Positions 27,998 through 36,737 of a DNA stretch of 64,000 nucleotides are shown here, piece by piece. Numbering within the stretch: the stretch's first letter is position 1; each line of letters starts with the position of its first letter. The notes under the pieces were generated by a model that was given only the letters and a program-made list of their open reading frames with translations, did not search any database and was not told where the DNA came from. Source of the stretch: Hellea sp. (GTDB lineage Bacteria > Pseudomonadota > Alphaproteobacteria > Caulobacterales > Maricaulaceae); assembly GCA_020629545.1 (NCBI GenBank), contig JAHDDC010000009.1:1-64000 (forward strand). Direction: 5' to 3'. Made by a program: the position numbers and the translations under genes.

Positions 27998-28900
27998 CTA
28001 TGTCGACGCCCCTGGAACATATTCCTTGGGCGGCGGCTTGGGGAGCTCAATCTCAGGAACAGGTTCAATAACTTCCGCATGTTTCTGCAAGATGTGCGGA
28101 TGCTCCGGGATCACGTCGAATGCATAAACGGATTGCGGTAAGGATTCTTGAGATCCAAACATCAGGAATCCCTCATGTTTGACAATCGATGATAGACTTC
28201 TGATGACCCGGATACGCGCCGGCGAAGAATAGTGAGCCAAGCTGTTCCTAAACAGCACGACGTCAAACTGTCCGAGAGAATCCAGTTTTGAAAGCAGGTG
28301 AAATTCTTTAAATTCAACCTGAGCCCGTAACTCCGGCTTGATGACCCAGTCTTCACCGACACGATCAAAATATGTGATGAGGTCCTTGATCGGGAGGCCG
28401 CGCTGAACTTCAAAATGTGTATATTGCCCGGCTTTGGCCCGGGATAATGCTGGAGAAGGATAATCAACGCCCAATATTTTTACGGATAGGTTTGGATTAG
28501 CCTGCAGAAACCTTTGCATCATTATCGCAACGGAATATGGTTCTTGGCCGCTGCTGCAGGCAAAAGACAATATCCTGATAGGGCCCTTGCTGCCCTGCCG
28601 GTATAATGTCGGCAACACATAATGTTCGAGCGCTTTCATTCCTGTTGGATCAGGGTTGAAGTGGGTATCTCTTTCCAGCAAAGACGAAACAACCTTGATA
28701 GCCAGGCGGGTTTGACCCTGACCAAATAAGTCATCGACCATCTGGTTCAGGCTATTATAGCCCTCTTGCCGCGCCAAAGCGCCAAGACGGGTCTCCACCA
28801 GAAATGCATGATCATCGCCAAGATGAATCCCGGCAAGCTCTAGGGTCAGGCGTTTAAGGGCTTCATAATAGCTGGGTTTAAGGCTCAGGACCGTACTCAT
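27998..28900 (-). CDS. CheR-type protein-glutamate methyltransferase
   Basis: The 300-aa protein matches CheR: an N-terminal helical domain, then the SAM-binding segment IRILSFACSSGQEPYSVAIMM and FDVVLFRNSLAHY. A proline-rich tail EIELPKPPPKEY is extra. No MCP or CheB gene is nearby. The gene ends a chpT / CheA-like / cheY / cheR run and overlaps cheY by one base. The role may be development or surface sensing rather than classical chemotaxis (inference). Confidence 0.9.
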   Translation of the reverse strand: MSTVLSLKPSYYEALKRLTLELAGIHLGDDHAFLVETRLGALARQEGYNSLNQMVDDLFGQGQTRLAIKVVSSLLERDTHFNPDPTGMKALEHYVLPTLYRQGSKGPIRILSFACSSGQEPYSVAIMMQRFLQANPNLSVKILGVDYPSPALSRAKAGQYTHFEVQRGLPIKDLITYFDRVGEDWVIKPELRAQVEFKEFHLLSKLDSLGQFDVVLFRNSLAHYSSPARIRVIRSLSSIVKHEGFLMFGSQESLPQSVYAFDVIPEHPHILQKHAEVIEPVPEIELPKPPPKEYVPGAST

Positions 28901-29268
28901 TAGCCAAGAAGTCCGGCTTGAAGAAATTTGGACGCGACAATATCGCTGTCAAAAGGCTTCATAATATACTCGTCAGCCCCGGCATCCAGTGCCTCGGCTA
29001 TTTTGGAAATATCCCGCTCAGCTGTGCAAAATAACACAACGGGTTGTGATCCATTTGGCTCAAGACGCAGTGATTTCAAAAAGGTCAAACCGTCCATGAC
29101 CGGCATATTCCAGTCTAATAAAATAGCGTCCGGCATATTAGCCCGGCAATGGCTAAGAGCTTCTTGACCGTTTCCAGCTTCTTCGGCGTTGAATTTCAGA
29201 TCAGCCAATATTCGGCCCGCGACACGGCGGATCATTTTTGAGTTGTCCACAACGAGGCAGGTCTTCAT
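28900..29268 (-). CDS. Single-domain CheY-like response regulator
   Basis: The 122-aa receiver domain has the phospho-acceptor in AILLDWNMPVMDG, a TA motif FCTAE and the lysine in EYIMKPFDS. There is no output domain. It overlaps the CheA-like gene by 4 nt and cheR by 1 nt, so the three are translated together. Confidence 0.93.
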   Translation of the reverse strand: MKTCLVVDNSKMIRRVAGRILADLKFNAEEAGNGQEALSHCRANMPDAILLDWNMPVMDGLTFLKSLRLEPNGSQPVVLFCTAERDISKIAEALDAGADEYIMKPFDSDIVASKFLQAGLLG

Positions 29269-30251
29269 GACGCGGCTCCCTGGATCAATTTATCGGGGGA
29301 TCGTCCATCCAGCGGAATGCCCAGCATTTCTGTTCTTATCTCCCCGTTATTCTCTGTCAGGACAAAGCGGCCTCCTAAGGCTTCAATCTCAGACTGAAGC
29401 GCCTGTGACCGGATTTGAGACGGCAGCTTACCCTCACAACTCACAAGAATATTCAAACTGTCATTGTCTAATCGTGTTGTGACAGCCAGATGCGCGGACC
29501 GGCTAATATTTTGCGCCGCCCGAATTTCGGGTGTTGAAACGCAATCCTGCACAAGCGAATTCCCGACCCTCAGAATTATTGACTGCAGAGCTTTTAAGGT
29601 TTCAACATCTATATTGACGTCATCCGATGCCACAGAGACGCTTATGCTTTTCTGATTGGTTCTGGCCAGACGAAGCCAATGATTGGTCAGTGACGGCATA
29701 ATCACGCCTACTTTCCGTTTTACAGGCTTTTTCTGCTTCGGTTTATCATTGGCGGCCCGGCTCAACAGACTGATCAGGTTTTTCTGATCCGGTTTATCGG
29801 CAAATTTTATGAGAGGTCCAAGGATCTTCGCCGCTTCTGTCTGTTGCGATAGATCTGAAATAATTGCCGGACCTTTTCCGGGGGCTTTTTGAGCGTTTAC
29901 GGGATTTGTTTTTGCTTTTTTAGGCGATATTTCGGTCAGGCCCTCATCATATTGCCGAATGAGGTTTTGGAGGGTCAAAACTGAACCCACGCATTCAGAA
30001 ACCGATTGCCGCCGGGTTAAATCATCAATGACAGTCTGAGCCGATCTATATATGGATCGGGCATGCATGAGTTTGGCCTGACTTTGGATATCAGCCAATC
30101 TCATAATGACATCAGAAAACGGGATCTTATGGCCAGAGAAAATTTCAGACATGTTTGACTGGCACAGATTCATGAATCTGCGGGCAGCAATCAGATCATC
30201 TCCTGTCGCTTCCGTCATACTATCCTCTGGCAAGGCCTGATTCGCGTTCAT
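29265..30251 (-). CDS. Degenerate CheA/histidine-kinase-like protein
   Basis: The 328-aa protein shows an N-terminal helical part like a phosphotransfer domain, a KP-rich linker, and a C-terminal half. The latter resembles the CheA ATPase fold (VETLKALQSIILRVGNSLVQDCVSTPEIRAAQ, then GRFVLTENNG). The N/G ATP-binding boxes are not recognisable. It may be an inactive adaptor for the adjacent CheY and CheR. Confidence in the fold is moderate. Confidence 0.6.
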   Translation of the reverse strand: MNANQALPEDSMTEATGDDLIAARRFMNLCQSNMSEIFSGHKIPFSDVIMRLADIQSQAKLMHARSIYRSAQTVIDDLTRRQSVSECVGSVLTLQNLIRQYDEGLTEISPKKAKTNPVNAQKAPGKGPAIISDLSQQTEAAKILGPLIKFADKPDQKNLISLLSRAANDKPKQKKPVKRKVGVIMPSLTNHWLRLARTNQKSISVSVASDDVNIDVETLKALQSIILRVGNSLVQDCVSTPEIRAAQNISRSAHLAVTTRLDNDSLNILVSCEGKLPSQIRSQALQSEIEALGGRFVLTENNGEIRTEMLGIPLDGRSPDKLIQGAAS

Positions 30252-30339
30252 CGCGCTCAGGCTGAAACTGTTCGGACAGTGCCAACAAATCGTTAAAATC
30301 GACTAAAAAATGCTAGTTTTATGGGGTTTTAAAAGGGTT

Positions 30340-31011
30340 TTACGCTGCGTTTTGCGCCTTTTCGGCCGGGAGAAAAGCGGTGATGGTTACAGTTTCGCCA
30401 TCGATAGAACTATCGATCCTACCTTGCATCTCCCTCACCATCAAACCCGCATAAAAAGGCTGGATCGTCCGGCCGTCAAATCCGTCCTCTGGCGCCTTAC
30501 CCGAAAGAGCCCTGCTAAACTCTTCATAAATTCGGGCTTTGGGACCTGTCGCGACAAAACTCATGATTTGAGCACTTGGGCCTTCATCAATTTGGATACT
30601 CAGCGTGCCGCCGCGAGGAATAGATTGCAAACTAATCATAACGAGATTGAGCAATAGCCGCGCGTGATTTTTTTCCAATCCTTCGAGGCTGGTCTTCCAG
30701 ACTAAATCAGCCTTACCCTCGCCATACATATCGTGTACCAAGGCCTTAACCTGATCCATTCCAATCAAGCCGGGCGCTGAGGTTCCGGCTCCAAAGGCCA
30801 GTCGTAAGAATTTGAGCTTATTAGTGGCTTGAGCCGCGGAGGTTTTAACAAGATCCATCGCGTCTTCATGCATATCTTCATTGCTCTCATCGCCAAGAAC
30901 TTCCAACGCCGCCCCCAGAGCCCCAATTGGACTCACCAGATCATGGCAAATTCTCGCGCACATCAAAGCCGCTAGGTCAGAAGGGGTAAGTTTTGAAATT
31001 GTTTTGGTCAT
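30340..31011 (-). CDS. chpT: Histidine phosphotransferase ChpT
   Basis: ChpT passes phosphate from CckA to CtrA and CpdR in alphaproteobacterial cell-cycle control. The phospho-histidine motif MCARICHDLVSPIGALGAALEVL and a degenerate HATPase-like second domain with no ATP motif fit the family at 223 aa. I use the ATG at 31011 (MTKTISKL) rather than the track's TTG at 31029. It is followed by CheA-like, CheY and CheR genes. Confidence 0.92.
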   Translation of the reverse strand: MTKTISKLTPSDLAALMCARICHDLVSPIGALGAALEVLGDESNEDMHEDAMDLVKTSAAQATNKLKFLRLAFGAGTSAPGLIGMDQVKALVHDMYGEGKADLVWKTSLEGLEKNHARLLLNLVMISLQSIPRGGTLSIQIDEGPSAQIMSFVATGPKARIYEEFSRALSGKAPEDGFDGRTIQPFYAGLMVREMQGRIDSSIDGETVTITAFLPAEKAQNAA

Positions 31012-31086
31012 GAGCCGAATCTTCTTCAAATGTTTGAAGGATTAAACTTCACTGATCCGGTAAATCAAATGTTAAAATTAATCAGA

Positions 31087-31470
31087 TCACCCAATTGTGA
31101 TCCAGTTTCCTGTACTATCTAGAACTTTTTCACCCGGTTTGGCTTTGGCGACTAATTTCTCGCCGGTAATTGTCGCAATTACGTCAATTTGCACATTCTG
31201 TTCACGGGCTTTTTTCGTATATACAGACTTCCTGCGAATATTAATCTCGTTCATTGCATTGACAATTTCGGGACTGGCAGAGCTCCCGGTCAAGGCAAGA
31301 TATCCAGCGATAGTTTCACCGACCAATCCCGCAGATTTGGCGTTATCAACAATCTGCTTGGCTTCGCTAAGCTGTGCCTGCGCGGGCTTTGATATCACGG
31401 GACTCATCGCCAGACTTCCACTCACGAAAGCGGCGCTTAAAATTGTGAAGAATATTTTTTTCATAGTCAT
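31087..31470 (-). CDS. ydbL: YdbL family periplasmic protein (DUF1318)
   Basis: The 127-aa protein has a signal peptide (through AQA). The mature DUF1318 region contains KSAGLVGETIAGYLAL and RRKSVYTKKAREQNVQ. In E. coli ydbL belongs to the ydbH-ynbE-ydbL operon, and here too it follows ydbH and ynbE. Recent work links YdbL to control of the YdbH-YnbE intermembrane bridge. Confidence 0.88.
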   Translation of the reverse strand: MTMKKIFFTILSAAFVSGSLAMSPVISKPAQAQLSEAKQIVDNAKSAGLVGETIAGYLALTGSSASPEIVNAMNEINIRRKSVYTKKAREQNVQIDVIATITGEKLVAKAKPGEKVLDSTGNWITIG

Positions 31471-31489
31471 TTCTTATCCGATTGCAGAC

Positions 31490-31681
31490 CTAGAATAAAT
31501 CCGGGTTATCCGCGATAAGATCCTCTACTTCCTGATCCAGCCGGACCCTGACTTCTTGATCAATCTTGACATTAAGGTTGATCTCAATCGGACGTTCCGG
31601 AGCAATAATCTGAACCTTCGGCGCACAGGCGCTGGCTAGCACGACCGCAAAGCCCAAGGACCCAACAAAATTTTTCATCAT
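31490..31681 (-). CDS. ynbE: YnbE family outer-membrane lipoprotein
   Basis: The 63-aa lipoprotein (lipobox ASAC) contains the family core IEINLNVKIDQEVRVRLDQEVEDLI. In E. coli YnbE multimers join YdbH to the outer membrane to complete a phospholipid transport bridge. It is 66 nt downstream of ydbH and 19 nt upstream of ydbL. Confidence 0.9.
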   Translation of the reverse strand: MMKNFVGSLGFAVVLASACAPKVQIIAPERPIEINLNVKIDQEVRVRLDQEVEDLIADNPDLF

Positions 31682-31747
31682 CTGTGCCTACCCTTTTTCG
31701 CCTGAACTTGCGATTAACACGCTGTTCATCCAAATCCTACTTTAAAA

Positions 31748-34700
31748 TCAATTGTCCGGCATTGGGCTATCCTGCTGAATAGCCCGAGAGACTTCCTCGG
31801 CGATGCGGTCGCCTAACTTAAAGTTCCGGGCGATATTCAATAATTCACCTTCCAGTTTGACATTAAACTTGAATATTGCCCCGCCTAAAACTTTGGGATT
31901 AGAGCCTTCAAATTTCAGACGTAACACAATCAGTCCATCAAGCGGTCCGTTGAAAATAGCTTCCAGCTCATCATAATGAAGCTCTTTCAACGCATCAAAA
32001 GCATATCCAGCGATTTCATTCTCGGCCGTTGCCGCATCGGTTTGAGACGATTGGTATCGAATGATCCCCCCGTCTTTGACCGCCAATCGACCCTCTTCTA
32101 CCTCAACATTAACTCCGGAAATCACGACTGGCAAAACACCATTGACATTGCCGGTGGCCTTAAAGTTTTTTGCGCCGAAAAACTCGCCGAGTTCGACATT
32201 TTCAATTCGCATTTTCATCCGGTTTTCTGGGGCTGAATATTTCCACTCCGTTGGATCAAGCGAAACGGAACCGGATCCGAGCGGCCATCGGGCTTTATGG
32301 ATCATGACACCATCAGGCACGGTCTCAAAAGTAACCTCGCCATCAGGCAAGGGGAAACCCGGATCAAATGATTTCAATGTAATTGTCTGGTGACCGTCCG
32401 TTACAAGCGGAAAAAAGGACGAGAACTTTAGCTCTGAATTTAATCCGGTAATGGGTCCCGGCAAGGTTCCGAGACTGACATCGTTGAGCCGCGCCCAACC
32501 TGAGGATGTCATAGGCTCCCCTTCTGCGAACTCGATATGTATGCGAGCCTGCGCTGTCCCCCGAACATCGGCGATCTTACCCCGAAGCGCCGGAATAAAC
32601 ATTTGCGGCTGTAATTTGCGCGGCGAAAAAATCATTTCCGGAATATCGACATCCGCAATTCCCCTGCCATTTTCCAGAGAGTAAGTAATGTCCAGAGGTG
32701 TTTTTGCGCCAAATGGCAGAAAACTATCGGCCTTACCCCGCCACGCATTATCAGCATAATTGACAAAACCGGTCATGTTAAATCCGGGAAGCTCATCATC
32801 CCGTAAATCCACAACACCATTTCTATAATCAATTCGGAACTGCTCCGGGACCCCTTCGGCTTTAACCGACAATCCGCGGGCCTTGACCATATCGGTTCTG
32901 ATATCGGCACTTGGCGTTTCCAGGGAAAAATTCGGCGATTGCCCCTCCCTGATTTCGAGCACAAGGTTCGAGTTTGCCGCGGTCATAACCGTTCCCGCAC
33001 TTGGAATATTATCTGATGTCATGGTTACAGCTTCGCCAATGACATGCCATTTTTGTTGCCCTGGATTAATCTGGGCTTGAATATCGGCTCTTTCATAAAT
33101 CAGGTGCATAGACCTAAGGCCGTCCGCGCTCGTGAGGTCAGTTTCAACGCCCCGAATCTGCGCCCGAAGATTTCCGCCTTTATCACTCCGCGCAAATAAA
33201 GGGATGTGTTGATCGGGCGTCAGCGTAAATTTAACATTGCTGGCAAGCCAAGGGGCCTGGGTTTCAAATCGCGCCATTGTCACAAGCGAATTCGCCTCCG
33301 GCGTAAAATAAACTTTAGGGCCGCCATCTACATCTACGTGCAATTCGCCTTGGGCCTTAAGTCCCATAACCTTGCCGCCCGGAATGTTTCCATCATAAGC
33401 AATTTGCCCGATCATTTTGAGATTGCGGTTCTTTCCCCCTTCATAATTGACGCGGGCCTGAGTTGGCATGAGTCTGACCGCCAGCCCATCAGACGTTGAA
33501 CCCGACCAGGCTCTCGGGAGGCTGACATTGGCGCGAAAGCTATTTACGCCTTTCAGGTTTCGGCCATTTGTTGATCGAATGGCCAAATGCCCGTTTTGGA
33601 TCTTGAGCGGTAGATCCGCGTCGAGCTCGGCATTGAAGGCCAGGTCGATAAGAGCGTCATCTCGATGATAACGATACACGGCTTTATTTTGAACATTCTG
33701 GGCTATGATTTTGTAGCGTTCATTGTACCAATTCAGACTTTCGGACAGATGAATATTTGTCGAGTTCTCATCCTTTGCAATCGTCCCGGATGCGCGGGCT
33801 CCCGCGCCTTTCAATAAATCGGACAAGATATTGGATAAGGGTTTTGCGAAATTTTCTGTCACGGGTGCTTTGGACAAAGAGTCGTAAAGCGCCACTCGAT
33901 CTGCAATAGCCTTACGGCGCGTTCTGTCGGGCATGGCAATTTCGGTGACATCAGCCTGCCAATCACCGACCGCTTCGATGACACCGTCAGCTCGCCGGGG
34001 GATTGAAACGCGGCCTTGCCAGCCAATTTGACCGCGCTTTGTGAAGACAGCGCGCCCCGCAAAACTGTCAAAACTGGCCGCATAGTTTCCGGAAATATCG
34101 ACGCCCAAAGGACCGGTTGCCAAACGGCCGTCACCGGTTAACTTGACGCCTGATCCGGATAATTCCTTATATCGCCAATTCGGCACGTTAAGATCGACTT
34201 CATAATCCGGGTGTTCAGCTATTCGTGATATTGCAATCGGCCCGCTAATATTAGCTGACAGGTCTCCATAGGCGATATCAGACGGAGACAAATTGATGCG
34301 CGCAGAAAAGTTGTTTTCCGCTTGATACTCAGCGTCGACATCAAGGCTTACAAGACCAATGGGCGATTGAATAATCGCTGATGAATCCTTGATCTCAACC
34401 CGTTCAATAGCAGGATCATTCGAACTGTCATTTGACCCAATTTTATCAAGAAAAGACAAATCAGGACGAAGGTCCTCCCCGAGGGTCAAGGTGATCTCGG
34501 CTCCTGAAATCACAAGGGTTTTAAACTGACCCTCCATGGCTGAACGCCAGACATATGTGATATTGGCATTTTCCGCGGATAAAAACGACTTTCCCTGATC
34601 TCGCAGCACGATATTTTCAACTTGCGCAGAGGTTTCACTCAGCCCTGTAATATCAAACTCGGCATCAATGCCCTGCGCCTCAAGTTGAGACTTCACCTCT

Positions 34701-34864
34701 TTTTCAATGATCTCAAATCTTTGGCTCCAAAGCCATCCGATCACCAAGAGTGCCAAGGCGATCAACGCAAATACAACCCATAGGGCAATAACCCATTTGG
34801 AGCGACGCCTTTGCGGGGAATGCGCTTGGGTTTTTGCTGCGTTATGAACAGGGCGTAACGACAT
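31748..34864 (-). CDS. ydbH: YdbH-family AsmA-like lipid transport protein
   Basis: The 1038-aa protein has a single N-terminal membrane anchor (WVIALWVVFALIALALLVIGWLW) and a very long beta-rich periplasmic part typical of AsmA-like bridge proteins (YhdP/TamB/YdbH). Identity is supported strongly by the following ynbE and ydbL genes. It probably moves phospholipids from inner to outer membrane. Confidence 0.88.
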   Translation of the reverse strand: MSLRPVHNAAKTQAHSPQRRRSKWVIALWVVFALIALALLVIGWLWSQRFEIIEKEVKSQLEAQGIDAEFDITGLSETSAQVENIVLRDQGKSFLSAENANITYVWRSAMEGQFKTLVISGAEITLTLGEDLRPDLSFLDKIGSNDSSNDPAIERVEIKDSSAIIQSPIGLVSLDVDAEYQAENNFSARINLSPSDIAYGDLSANISGPIAISRIAEHPDYEVDLNVPNWRYKELSGSGVKLTGDGRLATGPLGVDISGNYAASFDSFAGRAVFTKRGQIGWQGRVSIPRRADGVIEAVGDWQADVTEIAMPDRTRRKAIADRVALYDSLSKAPVTENFAKPLSNILSDLLKGAGARASGTIAKDENSTNIHLSESLNWYNERYKIIAQNVQNKAVYRYHRDDALIDLAFNAELDADLPLKIQNGHLAIRSTNGRNLKGVNSFRANVSLPRAWSGSTSDGLAVRLMPTQARVNYEGGKNRNLKMIGQIAYDGNIPGGKVMGLKAQGELHVDVDGGPKVYFTPEANSLVTMARFETQAPWLASNVKFTLTPDQHIPLFARSDKGGNLRAQIRGVETDLTSADGLRSMHLIYERADIQAQINPGQQKWHVIGEAVTMTSDNIPSAGTVMTAANSNLVLEIREGQSPNFSLETPSADIRTDMVKARGLSVKAEGVPEQFRIDYRNGVVDLRDDELPGFNMTGFVNYADNAWRGKADSFLPFGAKTPLDITYSLENGRGIADVDIPEMIFSPRKLQPQMFIPALRGKIADVRGTAQARIHIEFAEGEPMTSSGWARLNDVSLGTLPGPITGLNSELKFSSFFPLVTDGHQTITLKSFDPGFPLPDGEVTFETVPDGVMIHKARWPLGSGSVSLDPTEWKYSAPENRMKMRIENVELGEFFGAKNFKATGNVNGVLPVVISGVNVEVEEGRLAVKDGGIIRYQSSQTDAATAENEIAGYAFDALKELHYDELEAIFNGPLDGLIVLRLKFEGSNPKVLGGAIFKFNVKLEGELLNIARNFKLGDRIAEEVSRAIQQDSPMPDN

Positions 34865-35015
34865 TTTAATTTGCGGGTCCGGGCCTTTTTTGTCTAAAAG
34901 AGCTCCGAGATTTAATTGAGTTATCTCGGGGCGGATAATTTTATAAAGCGTTAACCATAGCTAGGGCATTTAGGGAGCTTCTGGAAATGAATTTCTCCGA
35001 AAGAATTCAGTACGC

Positions 35016-36443
35016 ATGGTATCCCGTAAAGCAAAATGGTCCGCTTTGTTTAAAGAAGAAGCGCTGGAACCGCTAAAAATACGCCTAGAGGCATTTGTAA
35101 ATATGAATAACACCCGCATTTATCACGACAAACGATTCAAGTTCATCGGTGCAACAGCGCTCGTGGCAGCGGGCCTTATATGGATAGCGCCCGAAAGCCC
35201 TCCGGCGGAAGCAAAAGTCGATACCGATATTGTCAAAGCGGCCACGCCTGCAATTGATCTTAGCCGCGATGATATTTATCTTCTAAGCCATCCAGCGCCA
35301 GAAAAAGCCAAAACGCTAACGCTAAAATATGGCGACTCTCTTGGCCCGCTTCTGCAGAAAAATGGAATTGAGCCGAATGAGGCCTATGCGATTACCCAGA
35401 GCTTTGCCTCAGTTTATGACCCTCGCAAAGTCAAAGCCGGACAAGACTTTAAGCTTTTTTACGAGAATGGGCAGGTCAGCCACTTAACCTATAAGCCCAC
35501 AATCGAAAGAACCGTCTATGTGTCGCGGCAAGGCGAAATGGATTTTTCCGCGAAAGATGTGACAGCCGAGTTCAAAATGGAAACGGTCAGCGTCAAAGCC
35601 TCAATTGAGAATTCAATCTATCTTGATGCCAACTCGCTCGGGACACCTGACAAAGTCATTCAACAATTCGCAAATATATATGAGTATTCGGTCGATTTTC
35701 AGCGCGATATTCAGCCTGGCGATGAGTTCGAAATGTTCTTCGAGGTCGCAAAAGATAATAAGGGCAATATCGTCAAGGCCGGGGATCTTTTGTTCACAAG
35801 CTTTTCCCCGCGTGGAAAAAAGCTCGATTATTATCTCTATACCGACTCCAAGGGCCGCGAAAATTTCTATGACGCATCCGGAAAAACCGCAAAACGGAAA
35901 CTCCGGGCAACACCTGTGAATGGCGCCCGTCTTTCGTCGTCTTATGGGCGGCGACGTCACCCGATCCTCGGATACCGAAAAATGCATACGGGCGTAGATT
36001 TTGCGGCCCCAACGGGAACACCTATCATGGCTGCGGGAAACGGCACTGTTGAATATGCCGGGCGAAATGGCGGTTATGGAAATTATATAAGAATTCGCCA
36101 CACAGATGGTTACAAAACGGCCTATGCCCACCTATCCAAATTTGCGACCCGCAAAGGCCGCTATGTCAAACAGGATCAGATTATCGGTTATGTGGGATCA
36201 ACGGGCCGGTCAACGGGGCCGCACCTGCATTACGAAGTTCACCATCACGGTAAGAAAATCAATCCGCGACGCCTGTCACAGCTTTCAGGGAAACCGCTTT
36301 CAAACAGCGAAATGCCGGCCTTTGAAAAACGTCGCGGCGAGCTTGACCGTCTGCGGGACCAAGCCCCAATACTACAAAAAGAGCCGGTCCAGAGCGTAGA
36401 ATTAATCAATAGCGAAAGCCCTGAAATACCGGCGATCGATTAG
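35016..36443 (+). CDS. M23 family peptidoglycan endopeptidase
   Basis: The 475-aa MepM/NlpD-type protein has an N-terminal hydrophobic segment (FIGATALVAAGLIWIA), a LysM/OapA-like middle region, and the zinc metallopeptidase core HTGVDFAAPTGTPI to GPHLHYEVH. It probably cleaves peptide cross-links during growth or division. The ATG at 35016 is used; an ATG at 35103 (MNNTRIYH) is an alternative. An IS1-type element is inserted right after its stop, so the gene itself is intact. Confidence 0.9.
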   Translation: MVSRKAKWSALFKEEALEPLKIRLEAFVNMNNTRIYHDKRFKFIGATALVAAGLIWIAPESPPAEAKVDTDIVKAATPAIDLSRDDIYLLSHPAPEKAKTLTLKYGDSLGPLLQKNGIEPNEAYAITQSFASVYDPRKVKAGQDFKLFYENGQVSHLTYKPTIERTVYVSRQGEMDFSAKDVTAEFKMETVSVKASIENSIYLDANSLGTPDKVIQQFANIYEYSVDFQRDIQPGDEFEMFFEVAKDNKGNIVKAGDLLFTSFSPRGKKLDYYLYTDSKGRENFYDASGKTAKRKLRATPVNGARLSSSYGRRRHPILGYRKMHTGVDFAAPTGTPIMAAGNGTVEYAGRNGGYGNYIRIRHTDGYKTAYAHLSKFATRKGRYVKQDQIIGYVGSTGRSTGPHLHYEVHHHGKKINPRRLSQLSGKPLSNSEMPAFEKRRGELDRLRDQAPILQKEPVQSVELINSESPEIPAID

Positions 36444-36450
36444 ATTTTCA
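36443..36450. repeat. Target-site duplication, left copy
   Basis: GATTTTCA directly precedes the left inverted repeat and recurs exactly after the right repeat (39457-39464). An 8-bp duplication is normal for IS1-family insertions. Its first base is the last base of the M23 stop codon. Confidence 0.9.
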
Positions 36451-36470
36451 GGCAGTGGGTCAGTTTGAAA
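36451..36470 (+). repeat. Left terminal inverted repeat
   Basis: GGCAGTGGGTCAGTTTGAAA. It matches the reverse complement of 39437-39456 at 19 of 20 positions and begins with GG like IS1 ends. Its inner end supplies a TTGAAA that can serve as a -35 box. Confidence 0.92.
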
Positions 36471-36493
36471 TTAGGCCCTAGAATATATATGAT
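36465..36493 (+). promoter_or_regulatory. Promoter formed from the left inverted repeat
   Basis: TTGAAA (36465-36470, within the repeat), a 17-bp spacer and TATGAT (36488-36493) lie just upstream of the zinc-ribbon gene, predicting a very short leader. Confidence 0.45.
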
Positions 36494-36512
36494 TTGACCT
36501 TATATATCTCTC

Positions 36513-36737
36513 ATGACCAAAATTACATGTAGTTGCGGCGCGGTTTACTTGGAAAAAAAGCACAAACTGACAATGCGAGATAAAGACAAAAAGCACTGTC
36601 AGCTTTGCGGTGAAGTTATTAGTTCTTGGAACGGCGCAGTTATGTACACATATGAGCTAATATCGCGACCAGAAAACTCCAATGATTTAAACTTATCAGC
36701 AAAATCTATTGTTGATAAAATCACCAAATCTAACTGA
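36513..36737 (+). CDS. Small zinc-ribbon-like protein
   Basis: The 74-aa protein has two cysteine pairs, CSCGAVY and CQLCGEVI, separated by about 20 residues, followed by SWNGAVMYTYELISRPE. This looks like a one-zinc ribbon. It is the first gene of the element and converges on the Fic gene, overlapping it by 8 nt. Role unknown; DNA binding or element control is possible. Confidence 0.7.
   Translation: MTKITCSCGAVYLEKKHKLTMRDKDKKHCQLCGEVISSWNGAVMYTYELISRPENSNDLNLSAKSIVDKITKSN

Noticed and set aside
34950-34965. GTTAACCAT, a CtrA-type half site before the M23 gene
   Set aside because: Only one half of the TTAA-N7-TTAA motif is present, too weak to call.
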